Both the position numbers and the translations under genes were made by a program. The notes under the pieces were generated by a model. The model was not told the DNA's origin and ran no database searches. It worked only from the letters and a program-made list of their open reading frames with translations. Shown here piece by piece: positions 1 through 7,639 of a stretch of 64,000 bases of DNA. The stretch is from Epsilonproteobacteria bacterium (ex Lamellibrachia satsuma) (lineage in GTDB: Bacteria > Campylobacterota > Campylobacteria > Campylobacterales > Sulfurovaceae), in contig JQIX01000014.1 of assembly GCA_003934925.1 (NCBI GenBank), positions 37,273-101,272 on the forward strand, written 5' to 3'. Numbering within the stretch: position 1 is the stretch's first letter; each line of letters begins with the position of its first letter.

Positions 1-165
1 ATCATGGGATTGGCAGGTGTGCAAATGTTCAAAGTAGCATTTTTGGTGATGATGGCAATGATGATCATGCTTCTTATAGCTGGATTTACAGGATTCTGTC
101 CGGGGCTTATCATTTTAAAAAAGGTTTTTCCTCCTTGTAAATGTGAAGAAAATAAAGGGTTGTAA
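1..165 (+). CDS. DUF2892 (YgaP-type) inner membrane protein, 3' part
   Basis: This frame is open from base 1 to a TAA at 163-165, so the start lies outside the window. The visible 54 residues form a hydrophobic helix rich in Met and Leu, followed by TGFCPGLIILKK and a short Cys-containing polar tail (PPCKCEEN). The TGFCP turn after a membrane helix is typical of the DUF2892 two-helix domain found alone or behind rhodanese domains (YgaP). The stop codon overlaps the purM ATG (TAATG), so the two are probably co-transcribed. Function is unknown; the rhodanese link is family knowledge and cannot be tested because the 5' part is missing. Confidence 0.6.
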   Translation: MMGLAGVQMFKVAFLVMMAMMIMLLIAGFTGFCPGLIILKKVFPPCKCEENKGL

Positions 166-1160
166 TGTCAAATATATCATATAAAGATGCCGGCGTAGAT
201 ATCGATGCAGGTAATGAATTCGTAGAAGCGATCAAAAGTGATGTTAAATCAACGTTCGATAAAAATGTTATTGGCGGTATCGGATCTTTTGCAGGTGCAT
301 ATGCTCTTCCTGCAGGCTATAAAGAGCCGGTGATCCTTTCTGCTACTGATGGTGTAGGAACAAAACTCAGGCTTGCTATAGAAAGTGGCAGACTCGATAC
401 TGTAGGTATTGATCTTGTGGCTATGTGTGTCAATGACCTTATTTGCAATAATGGTACGCCAATGTTTTTCTTGGACTACTATGCAACGGGTAAACTATTG
501 CCTGAAAATGCCAAAGATGTCGTCGCAGGTATCGCAGAGGGCTGTCGCCGTTCTGAGTGTGCACTTGTAGGCGGGGAAACGGCTGAAATGCCCGGGATGT
601 ACTCTGATGACGATTTTGACCTTGCAGGCTTTGCAGTAGGGATCGCAGAACGTGCGGAGATGGATACTGTAGCCAATGTAAAAGAGGGACAGGTACTTAT
701 CGCTATGCCAAGCTCAGGTGTACATTCAAATGGGTATTCGTTAGTAAGAAAACTTTTTTTCGATAAATTGGGTATGAGTCTTGAGACAGAGTTTGAGGGA
801 AAACCGCTTATCGATACATTGCTTGAACCGACACGTATATATGTAAAAGAGTATAAAGCCAATAAACGGTATGTGAAAGCCTTAGCTCACATTACGGGCG
901 GAGGGATAGTAGAAAATCTTCCCAGAGTTCTTCCTGAAGGGATGAGAGCCATTGTGAATAAGGACTCTATCCGTGTATTGCCTATTTTTGAATTTATGGG
1001 CCAGCATGTAGATGAAGAGGAGATGTTCAGAGCCTTCAATATGGGTGTGGGTATGGTATGGGTCGTAGAGCCTGAAGATGTAGATGCAGTACTTGCAAAT
1101 ACGGATGGGTATGTTATAGGAGCCTTAGCACACGGCGAAAAAGGTGTAGACCTGGTCTAA
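165..1160 (+). CDS. purM: Phosphoribosylformylglycinamidine cyclo-ligase (AIR synthetase)
   Basis: PurM closes FGAM to 5-aminoimidazole ribotide with ATP in cytosolic purine synthesis. The 331-residue protein has the family length. It shows the Gly-rich GGIGSFAG segment (residues 37-44), TDGVGTKL (61-68), the DLVAMCVNDL stretch and GGETAEMPGMY, all diagnostic of the PurM N-terminal domain, followed by the C-terminal ATP-binding half with AHITGGGIVENLPR. The ATG overlaps the stop of the upstream membrane gene. Another purine gene (purB) lies about 19 kb away, so the pathway is dispersed in this genome. Confidence 0.95.
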   Translation: MSNISYKDAGVDIDAGNEFVEAIKSDVKSTFDKNVIGGIGSFAGAYALPAGYKEPVILSATDGVGTKLRLAIESGRLDTVGIDLVAMCVNDLICNNGTPMFFLDYYATGKLLPENAKDVVAGIAEGCRRSECALVGGETAEMPGMYSDDDFDLAGFAVGIAERAEMDTVANVKEGQVLIAMPSSGVHSNGYSLVRKLFFDKLGMSLETEFEGKPLIDTLLEPTRIYVKEYKANKRYVKALAHITGGGIVENLPRVLPEGMRAIVNKDSIRVLPIFEFMGQHVDEEEMFRAFNMGVGMVWVVEPEDVDAVLANTDGYVIGALAHGEKGVDLV

Positions 1161-1197
1161 TTATTTTTACCCCACTTACACTTTAGCGACAGGGGTA

Positions 1198-1218
1198 TCG
1201 GCATTTAGTGCCAGAACT
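1198..1218. repeat. 21-bp dispersed repeat, copy 1
   Basis: The 21 bases beginning TCGGCATTTAGTGCC are repeated exactly at 49871-49891. The core GGCA-TTTAG-TGCC can form a small 4-bp stem. Both copies sit just downstream of a gene (purM here, rplT there). The rest of the purM/symporter gap (1161-1412) shows no gene. Confidence 0.6.
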
Positions 1219-1412
1219 GTATCTTCGGCCGAATGGGTTTCATTCCAGTCGGTTACTTGCTATACGTAAGCTCTCTCCTTACACTCAAGCAATTAGACCG
1301 AATCTACAGCAAACTAAATAGAAAATCATTCTGAGTGCCAAATGTTATGGACTAATACAAACACTTGACATCTAAGATCAGCTGTGTCATGCTAATGTAT
1401 TAGCGCTTAGTA

Positions 1413-2861
1413 CTATTTCCGTATTGCTTCCCTGTCCAACTCTCCATTTCTCCATTTCGCCAGATAGGCATTCAGGTTTGCTTTGACATCACCTTGCAGA
1501 ATATAAAGTCCAATAAGGTTAGGCAGTGCCATGGTCAAGATGAGCAGGTCAGAGAACTCCAACATCGCTGCAGCACTGGTTACAGAGGCCATCACAGTAA
1601 ATGAGATGAAGATTAGTTTATAGATCAGTGTATATTTCTCGCCGAAGAGATAGGTCCATGAACGCTCACCATAGTATGACCAGGAGATCATTGTAGAGAA
1701 AGCAAAAAGAATGATGGAGAAGGAGAGGATAACAGGAAACCAGGAGATCACCGTACCATAGGCTGCTGCGGTAAGCGCTGCACCCTGCTTTGAAGCAACT
1801 AGATTTGCAAATTCTCCGGCAGGGTCATAAACCCCGGTTGTGACAATAACAAGAGCTGTCATGGTACAGATAACGATCGTATCGATAAAGGGCTCGTACA
1901 AAGCTACCATCCCCTGTCTAACAGGGTATTTTACAGAGGCAGTTGAGTGTACAATGGCTGCTGATCCTATTCCGGCCTCACTTGAGAAGGCGGCACGCTT
2001 GAAACCTTGTACGAGTACTCCTATGACTCCCCCTACAGCTGCTGCAGGTGCAAATGCCTCATGGAAGATAGTGGAAATGGCATGTGGTACGGCAGATGCA
2101 TTTATAATCAGTATCCACAGTGAAGCAGCAAGATAGATCAATACCATCAAAGGAACGATCTTTTCTGCAGTACTGGCAATACGTTTGATCCCGCCAATGA
2201 TCACAAAACCTACAACGGTCGCCATGATAAGGCCAAAGACAATAGGGTAGGTTTGAAAGAAAGGAACACGGTCGGAGAGGGCACCCATGGCCTGTGAGGT
2301 CTGGAAGGCATTTCCTGCACCCAGACTACCGCCAATGGCCAATATTGCAAATAGGACAGCAAGGACTTTACCCAGTTTGGTATGCCCTTTCGAAGCCAAG
2401 CCCTTGGAGAGGTACTGCATAGCACCACCCATGATGCGCCCATCCGGCCTCTTTTCACGGTAGATCTGTGCAAGGGTTACTTCGGTGAATTTCAGTGTCA
2501 TACCGAAAAATCCGGCCAGGATCATCCAAAAGGTAGCTCCCGGACCTCCAACGGCAATAGCAATGGCTACACCGGCAATGTTCCCCAAACCGACTGTAGC
2601 AGAGAGTGCAGTGGACAAGGACTGAAACGGAGTGATCTCCCCCACATCGTCAGCAGTTCTATATTTTCCTGTAATGATCTTATACGCGTGTGAGAACATA
2701 CGAACATTGATAAAGCCGAAACGAAAGGTAAGGAAAACCCCGCCGGCAATAAGCCATGCAACGATGAAAGGCATACTGGTTCCTTTTATGGTGCCAAAAA
2801 AGATATCAAAAAAGAAAACTGAAGCCAATATGCTGTTGATCTGTTCAAATATACTATCCAT
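1413..2861 (-). CDS. AGCS-family sodium:alanine/glycine symporter
   Basis: A 482-residue polytopic inner-membrane protein with about ten hydrophobic segments. It carries family-typical stretches: ATVGLGNIAGVAIAIAVGGPGATFWM near residue 90, GGAMQYLSKG, and the later AFSSEAGIGSAAIVHS block. Known AGCS carriers co-transport alanine or glycine with Na+; the substrate here is inferred from the family. The gene is convergent with purM and monocistronic. The Na+-coupled class suits a marine organism. A Met-rich alternative start is not evident; the ATG at 2861 is preceded by an AGGAG-like site. Confidence 0.9.
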   Translation of the reverse strand: MDSIFEQINSILASVFFFDIFFGTIKGTSMPFIVAWLIAGGVFLTFRFGFINVRMFSHAYKIITGKYRTADDVGEITPFQSLSTALSATVGLGNIAGVAIAIAVGGPGATFWMILAGFFGMTLKFTEVTLAQIYREKRPDGRIMGGAMQYLSKGLASKGHTKLGKVLAVLFAILAIGGSLGAGNAFQTSQAMGALSDRVPFFQTYPIVFGLIMATVVGFVIIGGIKRIASTAEKIVPLMVLIYLAASLWILIINASAVPHAISTIFHEAFAPAAAVGGVIGVLVQGFKRAAFSSEAGIGSAAIVHSTASVKYPVRQGMVALYEPFIDTIVICTMTALVIVTTGVYDPAGEFANLVASKQGAALTAAAYGTVISWFPVILSFSIILFAFSTMISWSYYGERSWTYLFGEKYTLIYKLIFISFTVMASVTSAAAMLEFSDLLILTMALPNLIGLYILQGDVKANLNAYLAKWRNGELDREAIRK

Positions 2862-2961
2862 CTATACTCCTGAAAAATTGTATTTATTATACTCATTAAC
2901 GCCTAAATCACCTCTAAAGTAGGAGATAAATAGACTTTTTTTATTTTTTTTGCAAAATCTA

Positions 2962-2990
2962 TTGACAAATAGAAACCTTTTGACTATAAT
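2962..2990 (+). promoter_or_regulatory. Consensus sigma-70 promoter of the tRNA array
   Basis: TTGACA at 2962-2967 and TATAAT at 2985-2990 are separated by exactly 17 bp, a perfect match to the housekeeping consensus. Transcription would start near 2997, about 15 nt before tRNA-Pro. It is the strongest promoter seen in the window and suits stable RNA. Confidence 0.85.
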
Positions 2991-3011
2991 TGCAGTCCTT
3001 TTTCAAGGTAA

Positions 3012-3088
3012 CGGAGTGTAGCGCAGTCTGGTAGCGCACCTGGTTTGGGACCAGGGGGTCGAAGGTTCGAGTCCTTTCACTCCGACCA
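3012..3088 (+). tRNA. tRNA-Pro (TGG)
   Basis: A full cloverleaf can be folded. The acceptor CGGAGTG pairs with CACTCCG, the anticodon loop TTTGGGA gives anticodon TGG, the T-arm is GGTTCGAGTCC, and CCA is encoded (3086-3088). First gene of a five-tRNA array. Confidence 0.95.
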
Positions 3089-3128
3089 TTTAGATATTTA
3101 AAATTGATATAATAATGAAACAATTGAT

Positions 3129-3205
3129 GGTGGACGTAGTTCAGTTGGTAGAGCACCTGTTTGTGGCACAGGTTGTCGCGGGTTCGAGCCCCGTCGTCCA
3201 CCCCA
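3129..3205 (+). tRNA. tRNA-His (GTG)
   Basis: The acceptor GTGGACG (3130-3136) pairs with CGTCCAC. The extra G at 3129 (G-1) faces C73, the identity mark of tRNA-His. The anticodon loop TTGTGGC gives GTG. CCA is encoded (3203-3205). Confidence 0.95.
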
Positions 3206-3239
3206 TTGGTAATAGATTGGGAACCTCCCAAATGAAGAA

Positions 3240-3316
3240 GCGCTAGTGGCTCAACTGGATAGAGCATCAGACTTCGGATCTGAGGGTTAGGGGTTCGAGT
3301 CCTCTCTGGCGTACCA
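3240..3316 (+). tRNA. tRNA-Arg (TCG)
   Basis: The anticodon stem TCAGA/TCTGA encloses loop CTTCGGA, giving anticodon TCG. The acceptor GCGCTAG pairs with CTGGCGT, including G1-U72 and a U-G pair. CCA is encoded (3314-3316). Confidence 0.93.
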
Positions 3317-3406
3317 TTATTAGGTTTCAAAGTTCACGAACAAAGTCCGTAAACTTTTCAATTACTAAAGTCTTACTTTGTAAGAAATAATTTTTATTAT
3401 ATTTAT

Positions 3407-3483
3407 GCACTCATAGCTCAGCTGGATAGAGCATCGCCCTTCTAAGGCGAGGGTCTTAGGTTCGAATCCTAATGGGTGTACCA
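3407..3483 (+). tRNA. tRNA-Arg (TCT)
   Basis: The anticodon stem TCGCC/GGCGA encloses loop CTTCTAA, giving anticodon TCT. The acceptor GCACTCA pairs with TGGGTGT, with G-U pairs. CCA is encoded (3481-3483). Confidence 0.94.
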
Positions 3484-3518
3484 CTACTACTTTTTATTGT
3501 TTAGTAAAACAATCACAT

Positions 3519-3603
3519 GCGGATGTGGTGAAATTGGTATACACGCCAGACTTAGGATCTGGTGCTTTACGGCGTGGAGGTTCGAGTCCTCTCATCCGCA
3601 CCA
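3519..3603 (+). tRNA. tRNA-Leu (TAG), integration site of the adjacent element
   Basis: A class II tRNA with a long variable arm. The acceptor GCGGATG pairs with CATCCGC, and stem CCAGA/TCTGG encloses loop CTTAGGA (anticodon TAG). CCA is encoded (3601-3603). Its last 23 bases plus 4 flanking bases recur at 9000-9026, so the gene is kept intact by the left attachment repeat. Confidence 0.95.
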
Positions 3604-3607
3604 TCTA
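3581..3607 (+). repeat. attL: 27-bp direct repeat within tRNA-Leu
   Basis: The sequence runs from TTCGAGTCC in the T-arm through the CCA end to ATCTA and matches 9000-9026 base for base. The copy inside the tRNA restores the gene after integration. Confidence 0.92.
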
Positions 3608-3651
3608 CAAAGCCCTTATTTAAGGCACTTAATCACTTTTTATAACTGTTA

Positions 3652-3672
3652 GGGGATACTTTAGGGGATACC
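3652..3672 (+). repeat. Left-end GGGGATAC pair (candidate integrase arm sites)
   Basis: GGGGATAC occurs at 3652-3659 and GGGGATACC at 3664-3672, 12 bp apart, 45 bp inside the attL repeat. The same pair with the same 12-bp phasing occurs at the right end (8871-8891). Closely spaced repeats at both ends of a tRNA-integrated element are the expected form of arm-type binding sites. Confidence 0.6.
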
Positions 3673-3731
3673 TTTATGCTAAAAATATCTATTTTACGCA
3701 CTTTTTAATGTGTTACTTTTTGATATACGTA

Positions 3732-3800
3732 ATGAAACTAGATGTACAAGTTGGTATACTAATTGCAATAACTACCCACAATTCCTCAATCTAGTTTCAT
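3732..3800. repeat. 12-bp inverted repeat with 45-bp spacer, left end of the element
   Basis: ATGAAACTAGAT at 3732-3743 is matched by ATCTAGTTTCAT at 3789-3800. It lies in the otherwise gene-free 3604-3881 segment of the element. It could be part of a replication origin, a recombination site or a terminator; there is no U-tract, so a terminator is least likely. Confidence 0.55.
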
Positions 3801-3881
3801 CACTCTTGAGTTACACTGGTATTTTAATTATGAGTGCTGTGCTTTCATCAGATTTTTTATAAAACACTTCTCTATGTTCCA

Positions 3882-4406
3882 TCAATAATCACAAAAATAT
3901 TGGTTCTTAATATGAGCATTATAGTAGCTTCCAATAGATTTTGTAGTTTTAATCTCATCCCATACTTCTTTATCTACCTCACAATACACATAACGTCGTC
4001 TGTTGATATTGACTGTAAGCTCATAATTAAAATCATAATAGCAAATACTCTTTATAAAGGAACTATTAGTTTCTTCAATACACTCATCTGCATAATACTC
4101 GCCTGTAAATTCATCTTTAAGAAATTCTCCATGAGTTAAGTTGTATAATGAATTTCCATTTAATTCTGCAAAAGTCAATTCGATAGGTTTTGTATGATTT
4201 TTTAATGGTTGAACTTTAAAGATAATAATTAAAATTATTACTACAAGTATATACCATCCCAACTCTTTAATTCTTTTCACTAAAATTTCCCATAGTTTGA
4301 ATTTTTTATAGTATATTCTAAAATGGTTTAAACATTTTATTCTCTCCCTCCATATTAAAGCATCTTTTTCCCGAGTGCAACTTCTGATATACTTGGGAAA
4401 AGCCAA
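3882..4406 (-). CDS. Hypothetical single-pass membrane protein of the element
   Basis: 174 residues. A basic N-terminal segment is followed by one transmembrane helix (WYILVVIILIIIFKV, about residues 50-64) and a soluble C-terminal domain of about 110 residues with several Tyr and Cys residues. No family is recognised. The start is uncertain because no good ribosome site precedes the first Met; the functional protein may begin near the helix. It is the leftmost gene of the integrated element, separated from the others by a plus-strand gene, which makes it a candidate cargo gene. Confidence 0.5.
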   Translation of the reverse strand: MAFPKYIRSCTREKDALIWRERIKCLNHFRIYYKKFKLWEILVKRIKELGWYILVVIILIIIFKVQPLKNHTKPIELTFAELNGNSLYNLTHGEFLKDEFTGEYYADECIEETNSSFIKSICYYDFNYELTVNINRRRYVYCEVDKEVWDEIKTTKSIGSYYNAHIKNQYFCDY

Positions 4407-4509
4407 TCAGAATCTTTTTTTGAAATTTTTCACCTTTTAATATTGTTTCTTTATAATGTTAAAAAAGGCTTTTAAAATTGGCTCATCAAATTAAAAAAGA
4501 AGGATTAAA

Positions 4510-4719
4510 ATGAATAAGGGTATAGGTATAACCTCAATTATAATAATACTAGCACTGACTGTAGGCTTCTTTATTGGTCGCACTACATCCAACCGATACT
4601 ATTTTATGAAACAGAGATATTCCAATGCCTTTGTTGTAATTCGTTGTGACCAGATTACTGGAAATATTGACTATGTAGTTAAATCCAAAAATGGTATTAA
4701 AACAATCGAAATGAAATAA
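4510..4719 (+). CDS. Small membrane-anchored hypothetical protein
   Basis: 69 residues with an N-terminal transmembrane helix (ITSIIIILALTVGFFIG, about residues 7-23) and a 45-residue polar tail. A clear ribosome site (AAGGA, 6 bases before the ATG) supports the start. It is the only plus-strand gene inside the element and lies divergent from the membrane-protein gene at 3882-4406. No family is recognised; its role is unknown. Two adjacent small membrane proteins at the left end may form a cargo pair. Confidence 0.6.
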   Translation: MNKGIGITSIIIILALTVGFFIGRTTSNRYYFMKQRYSNAFVVIRCDQITGNIDYVVKSKNGIKTIEMK

Positions 4720-4730
4720 CACAGCTTATT

Positions 4731-4955
4731 CTACACTCTCTCTCCACGTATAGTCTGTTGAATTTCTTTTTGCTGCTTCATCAACTGTTTATACTCTCCA
4801 ATCAAGAAATGAAGCTCAGGACTTATCTTCAAAGCGTTCATCTTTGATATTGCCTTGCCCTCGGGAGTGATTGCACCCTTGGTTTTTAACCAAGGCTTTG
4901 TTTTGTGTATCCGTTCACGTTGCATTTGTTTAAACTCTTCACTACTTGTTTTCAC
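4731..4955 (-). CDS. Short genomic-island protein with TPEGKA motif
   Basis: 74 residues. The central KTKGAITPEGKAISKMNALK resembles a short motif (GPxTPEGKAxSxxNAxK) seen in many small proteins of genomic islands and prophages. The C-terminal half is a predicted amphipathic helix rich in Lys and Gln. The gene overlaps the 3' end of the upstream 269-aa gene by 14 bp, so the two are translationally linked. Function is unknown. The motif comparison is from memory of the family, not from a search. Confidence 0.6.
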   Translation of the reverse strand: MKTSSEEFKQMQRERIHKTKPWLKTKGAITPEGKAISKMNALKISPELHFLIGEYKQLMKQQKEIQQTIRGERV

Positions 4956-5751
4956 ACGCTTTTTCCTTTAATGGGCAAAGCTCAGCTTCGGTTATTTGAT
5001 CTGGTTGCGTTAGCTCTTTCTGTTTTTCGTTTTTACTTTCACCTTTTTTTTCTGAATTTTGATGAAGGTGGTTATGCTGTTCAGCTTTTTTAATAAAAGT
5101 AGCACGCTTTGGGTTGATGATCTCATTGATAGCCATAATACTTTTACGTGTCTCTTGCATAACCTTTATTTGCATGTTTGATAGCTTTTCAAAGTTATTA
5201 AGCTGCTTCCCTGCTTCCCCCATCAAGTTACCTGCTACTCTGCCATTAAATAACTGTAGTTGCATGATATTTGTAGTAAGTATTGTAATAAGTGCTTCAG
5301 TATCCCCTGCTTTTGTTTTTTCTATTATTTTTTCAATATCATCATGTAAAACTTTTTGTGAGATTGGTTCTGCACTTGTTCCATTTTGTGTCATAATATT
5401 TACCAACCCACTTATAAGAGGATCACTAAACTGTCTTGTAGCAAGTTTCTTATCGTCTGCTATCTTTTGTTTTGCCTGTTTAATTTCATCACTGTACTTT
5501 TCATGCCATAAAGCACATTGGTTAATATTAATTTCAAAATCATCTACAATATCAACATTGCTCATGCCACTTGAAGCCATTGAGATATAAAGCTTTATTA
5601 GCCCTTTTTCAAATGCTTGTAGCACTCGTTCATCTTTCATCAGCTTCTTGGAGATATTTAACTCATCAAATGTATCTTCTAGCGTGTATTGATCTTCTGC
5701 ATAATCTTCAATATCTTGCAGCATTTCATCTGTTAATTTATATCTACTCAT
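4942..5751 (-). CDS. Hypothetical genomic-island protein, 269 aa
   Basis: A mostly helical, charged protein without signal or membrane segment. An N-terminal acidic helical region is followed by a region with LSNMQIKVMQETRKSI and a conserved-looking INPKRATFIKKAEQHNHLHQ segment (about residues 205-230), then a Lys/Glu-rich tail. NP-K/R-A-F-K-A-xxHN patterns of this sort occur in island proteins that are often next to the small TPEGKA protein, as here. A DNA-packaging or phage-regulatory role is possible but not shown. It is preceded by the 42-aa gene at 5758-5886. Confidence 0.6.
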   Translation of the reverse strand: MSRYKLTDEMLQDIEDYAEDQYTLEDTFDELNISKKLMKDERVLQAFEKGLIKLYISMASSGMSNVDIVDDFEININQCALWHEKYSDEIKQAKQKIADDKKLATRQFSDPLISGLVNIMTQNGTSAEPISQKVLHDDIEKIIEKTKAGDTEALITILTTNIMQLQLFNGRVAGNLMGEAGKQLNNFEKLSNMQIKVMQETRKSIMAINEIINPKRATFIKKAEQHNHLHQNSEKKGESKNEKQKELTQPDQITEAELCPLKEKACENK

Positions 5752-5757
5752 ATTTTA

Positions 5758-5886
5758 CTACTCCCTATTTGATGATTTTGTGTTGTGTTTTTTATCCCTA
5801 AAAATAATCTCTATGGTTGTACCTTTAAGGCTTGTGTCTTTAACCATTATCTCTTTGATCTTTTTTATCACCTGTTCTTTAGTCAC
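5758..5886 (-). CDS. 42-aa protein, GTG start, coupled to the Rep-like gene
   Basis: A short frame begins with GTG at 5886 and ends with TAG at 5758. Its start overlaps the stop of the upstream gene as GTGA, and AAGGAGAG lies 6 bases before the GTG. The product begins MTKEQVIKKIKEIMVKDT and continues into a beta-prone, basic tail (TTIEIIFRDKKH). The ribosome site, the 4-bp overlap and the filling of an otherwise 130-bp gap in a tight operon argue that it is real. No family is recognised. Confidence 0.6.
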   Translation of the reverse strand: MTKEQVIKKIKEIMVKDTSLKGTTIEIIFRDKKHNTKSSNRE

Positions 5887-6551
5887 CTGCTCTCCTTTGC
5901 CATGTCTATGATCTCTTTAAAGTCATGTAGTGGCAGTGCTAAGGCTTTAAAGTTCGGGATGCTAATCTTTGCTTCTGCTCTCCATAAAATTCCCTTTAAA
6001 TTATTTTTATCTGCCTTGTTGTAGATAGTAATTTTCTCTAGCATAGGAATGGCAGTATCATTAATGTAGCTTGTATCTGTGACAACTCCATCTTTTGTGA
6101 TGTATGGTTTTAATGTGAAATGCTTACTAAGTGCTTCTAGGTTTGGCTTGTATGGCAAATCTAAGCAAATATCAATGTTTGATACAGTTTTCAAGATTGA
6201 TAATATTTTAGATATTAACTCTCTTGGCGGCGGCTCTTTATGATATTGCTTCATGCCAAAGATTACAAGTTCAGCTTTACGATATTTGGGTTTGTCTTGT
6301 ATATTGTAGTAGTAGATATTATGATCTTCTAATCTCCATGCACTTGTTACTTCATCATCCGATAAACGTTTTTTTAGTTTGTGCAGGATATTGGAGTTCT
6401 TTTTTATTTTATTCCAGTTGCCTAACTTTTTTAACTCTTCTTGCTTGTACTGTTTTTGAAACTCTACTCTTATGCTGTCTATCTCAAAATCTGCATTATT
6501 ATCTTGGTTGAACTCGTTGATAAAATCTTCTAATTCTTGTAAGATGTTCAT
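5883..6551 (-). CDS. Possible replication-initiation-like protein
   Basis: 222 residues from the ATG at 6551, which has a GAGAG ribosome site; the frame extends upstream to 6614 but without one. The C-terminal half has the order SNIDICLDL, then KITIYNKADK, then LWRAEAKI. A D-x-C/A-x-D strand, an I-Y-x-K motif and an R-x-E motif in this order occur in some phage and plasmid replication initiators. This is a weak, motif-level resemblance; no catalytic Tyr or HUH motif was confidently placed. It lies between DNA-binding genes and island proteins, where small integrative elements often carry a Rep. Treat the function as a hypothesis. Confidence 0.4.
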   Translation of the reverse strand: MNILQELEDFINEFNQDNNADFEIDSIRVEFQKQYKQEELKKLGNWNKIKKNSNILHKLKKRLSDDEVTSAWRLEDHNIYYYNIQDKPKYRKAELVIFGMKQYHKEPPPRELISKILSILKTVSNIDICLDLPYKPNLEALSKHFTLKPYITKDGVVTDTSYINDTAIPMLEKITIYNKADKNNLKGILWRAEAKISIPNFKALALPLHDFKEIIDMAKESR

Positions 6552-6711
6552 GTGGTTTCTCTCTCTTATATTAAGGAACGCCAAACTTAAACTAAATATT
6601 GTACCTATGCCCAATACCCACGTTGTCGGGGGCAGGACATAATTTACAATTTTGGCTTGGAATTGTAAGGAATTGTAATGTATTTAAAAATAAGGGGTAT
6701 TTTTTTACTCC

Positions 6712-7041
6712 TTAAGCGATCATTTTCTCCATGTCGTATGTAGTATCTTGGAGTAATTGCCTTACTTCTTTTTTCCAGTTATGAGTTAATCGAAATATAC
6801 CAATTTTGGCTTTCTTCCCATTCACTTTTATAACTGTTTTACGTTCCGTATAAAGATTGTCCATAGTTGTATCCCATGATACATCAAAATGCTTCTGTAG
6901 CTTTTTTCTAAGATGCTGTATAAGATCAGGCAGATAGTGACAATTAAACATATAAGCGTGGTGCTGTTGAAGCCTGTCATCATCTACCAAACACATTTTA
7001 AGTATTTTGATTTCTGTTGATGTGAAGTGGGGTCTGCTCAT
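6712..7041 (-). CDS. Winged-helix-like small protein
   Basis: 109 residues. FTSTEIKILKMCL, then YLPDLIQHLRKKLQKHFDVS, then a basic hairpin (VKVNGKKAKIGIFRLT region) look like a winged helix-turn-helix of the HTH_39 type, in which a recognition helix (xxDLIQHLRKKL) is followed by a wing. This is read by eye. Its ATG overlaps the TGA of the upstream HTH gene by 4 bp. A DNA-binding regulator or replication accessory role is likely but unproven. Confidence 0.5.
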   Translation of the reverse strand: MSRPHFTSTEIKILKMCLVDDDRLQQHHAYMFNCHYLPDLIQHLRKKLQKHFDVSWDTTMDNLYTERKTVIKVNGKKAKIGIFRLTHNWKKEVRQLLQDTTYDMEKMIA

Positions 7042-7235
7042 GATGCCACCTCTACTTTATTGTTCTCTATCCATTGATCAATGTCTGTAGTCTTGTACCG
7101 TATGTATTTCCCCATACGTGAAAAAGGAATATTGATATTATCCATTCTCCATTTAGCGAGAGTACTCGTGCTAAATCCGTATTGGTCTTGAACTTTTCGT
7201 GGGCTAAGCCACTTCTCGTGCATGGTTGTATCCAT
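7038..7235 (-). CDS. Excisionase/AlpA-type helix-turn-helix protein
   Basis: 65 residues from the ATG at 7235, chosen because AAAGGAT precedes it at good spacing; the longer frame to 7334 lacks a site. The protein reads WLSPRKVQDQYGFSTSTLAKWR followed by IPFSRMGKYIRYKTTDIDQWIE, the MerR-like HTH_17 fold typical of excisionases and AlpA regulators. It is the first gene of the leftward operon, downstream of the dyad-rich region 7302-7364. It probably directs excision and/or represses the operon. Confidence 0.75.
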   Translation of the reverse strand: MDTTMHEKWLSPRKVQDQYGFSTSTLAKWRMDNINIPFSRMGKYIRYKTTDIDQWIENNKVEVAS

Positions 7236-7301
7236 GTGTTTATCCTTTGTTGTGGAATATTTTTTGATACGCAGAAGTAGAGAAAAATGAGAGTTCGGGT
7301 A

Positions 7302-7364
7302 ACATACAAGAGTAATACTTTTTTGTATGTACATTTTTATTGTACATTAAGGTACAAATTTGTA
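7302..7364. promoter_or_regulatory. Dyad cluster upstream of the HTH operon
   Basis: Three features are packed here: an inverted repeat ACATACAA (7302-7309)/TTGTATGT (7323-7330), a tandem TGTACATT (7328-7335 and 7341-7348) and a perfect 12-bp palindrome TACAAATTTGTA (7353-7364). The cluster lies about 70-130 bp upstream of the excisionase-like gene. It suits operators or a small origin. The remainder of the gap to the integrase stop (7365-7639) is AT-rich and holds no recognisable gene. Confidence 0.5.
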
Positions 7365-7639
7365 TGGTAAGTTATATCAAAAGTTTCCGAGGCTTAATGA
7401 TATAACTCAGGTACTCAAAAGAACTCAATTCTTTGTATCTGAGTTTATTGTAACTTATTTTTATTCAAGTTTTATATAATACACATCTTTATTAACTAAA
7501 AATATCTCAAATTGACATATTTTTTAAAAATTTGCATCATTTATATTTCAATTTGACACGTATATTGCTATTTATAATCTAAATTTATATTTATATTGGA
7601 CATCTAGGCGGTATTCTCTACCCTCTAAATCTTTCCTAA

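Noticed and set aside
2959..3330. Minus-strand frame across the tRNA array, and a similar plus-strand one at 57962-58156
   Set aside because: These are translations of tRNA sequence, a well-known artefact.
3834..4139. Plus-strand frame at the element's left end
   Set aside because: It overlaps the better supported minus-strand membrane protein gene and is Ile/Phe/Cys-rich low complexity.
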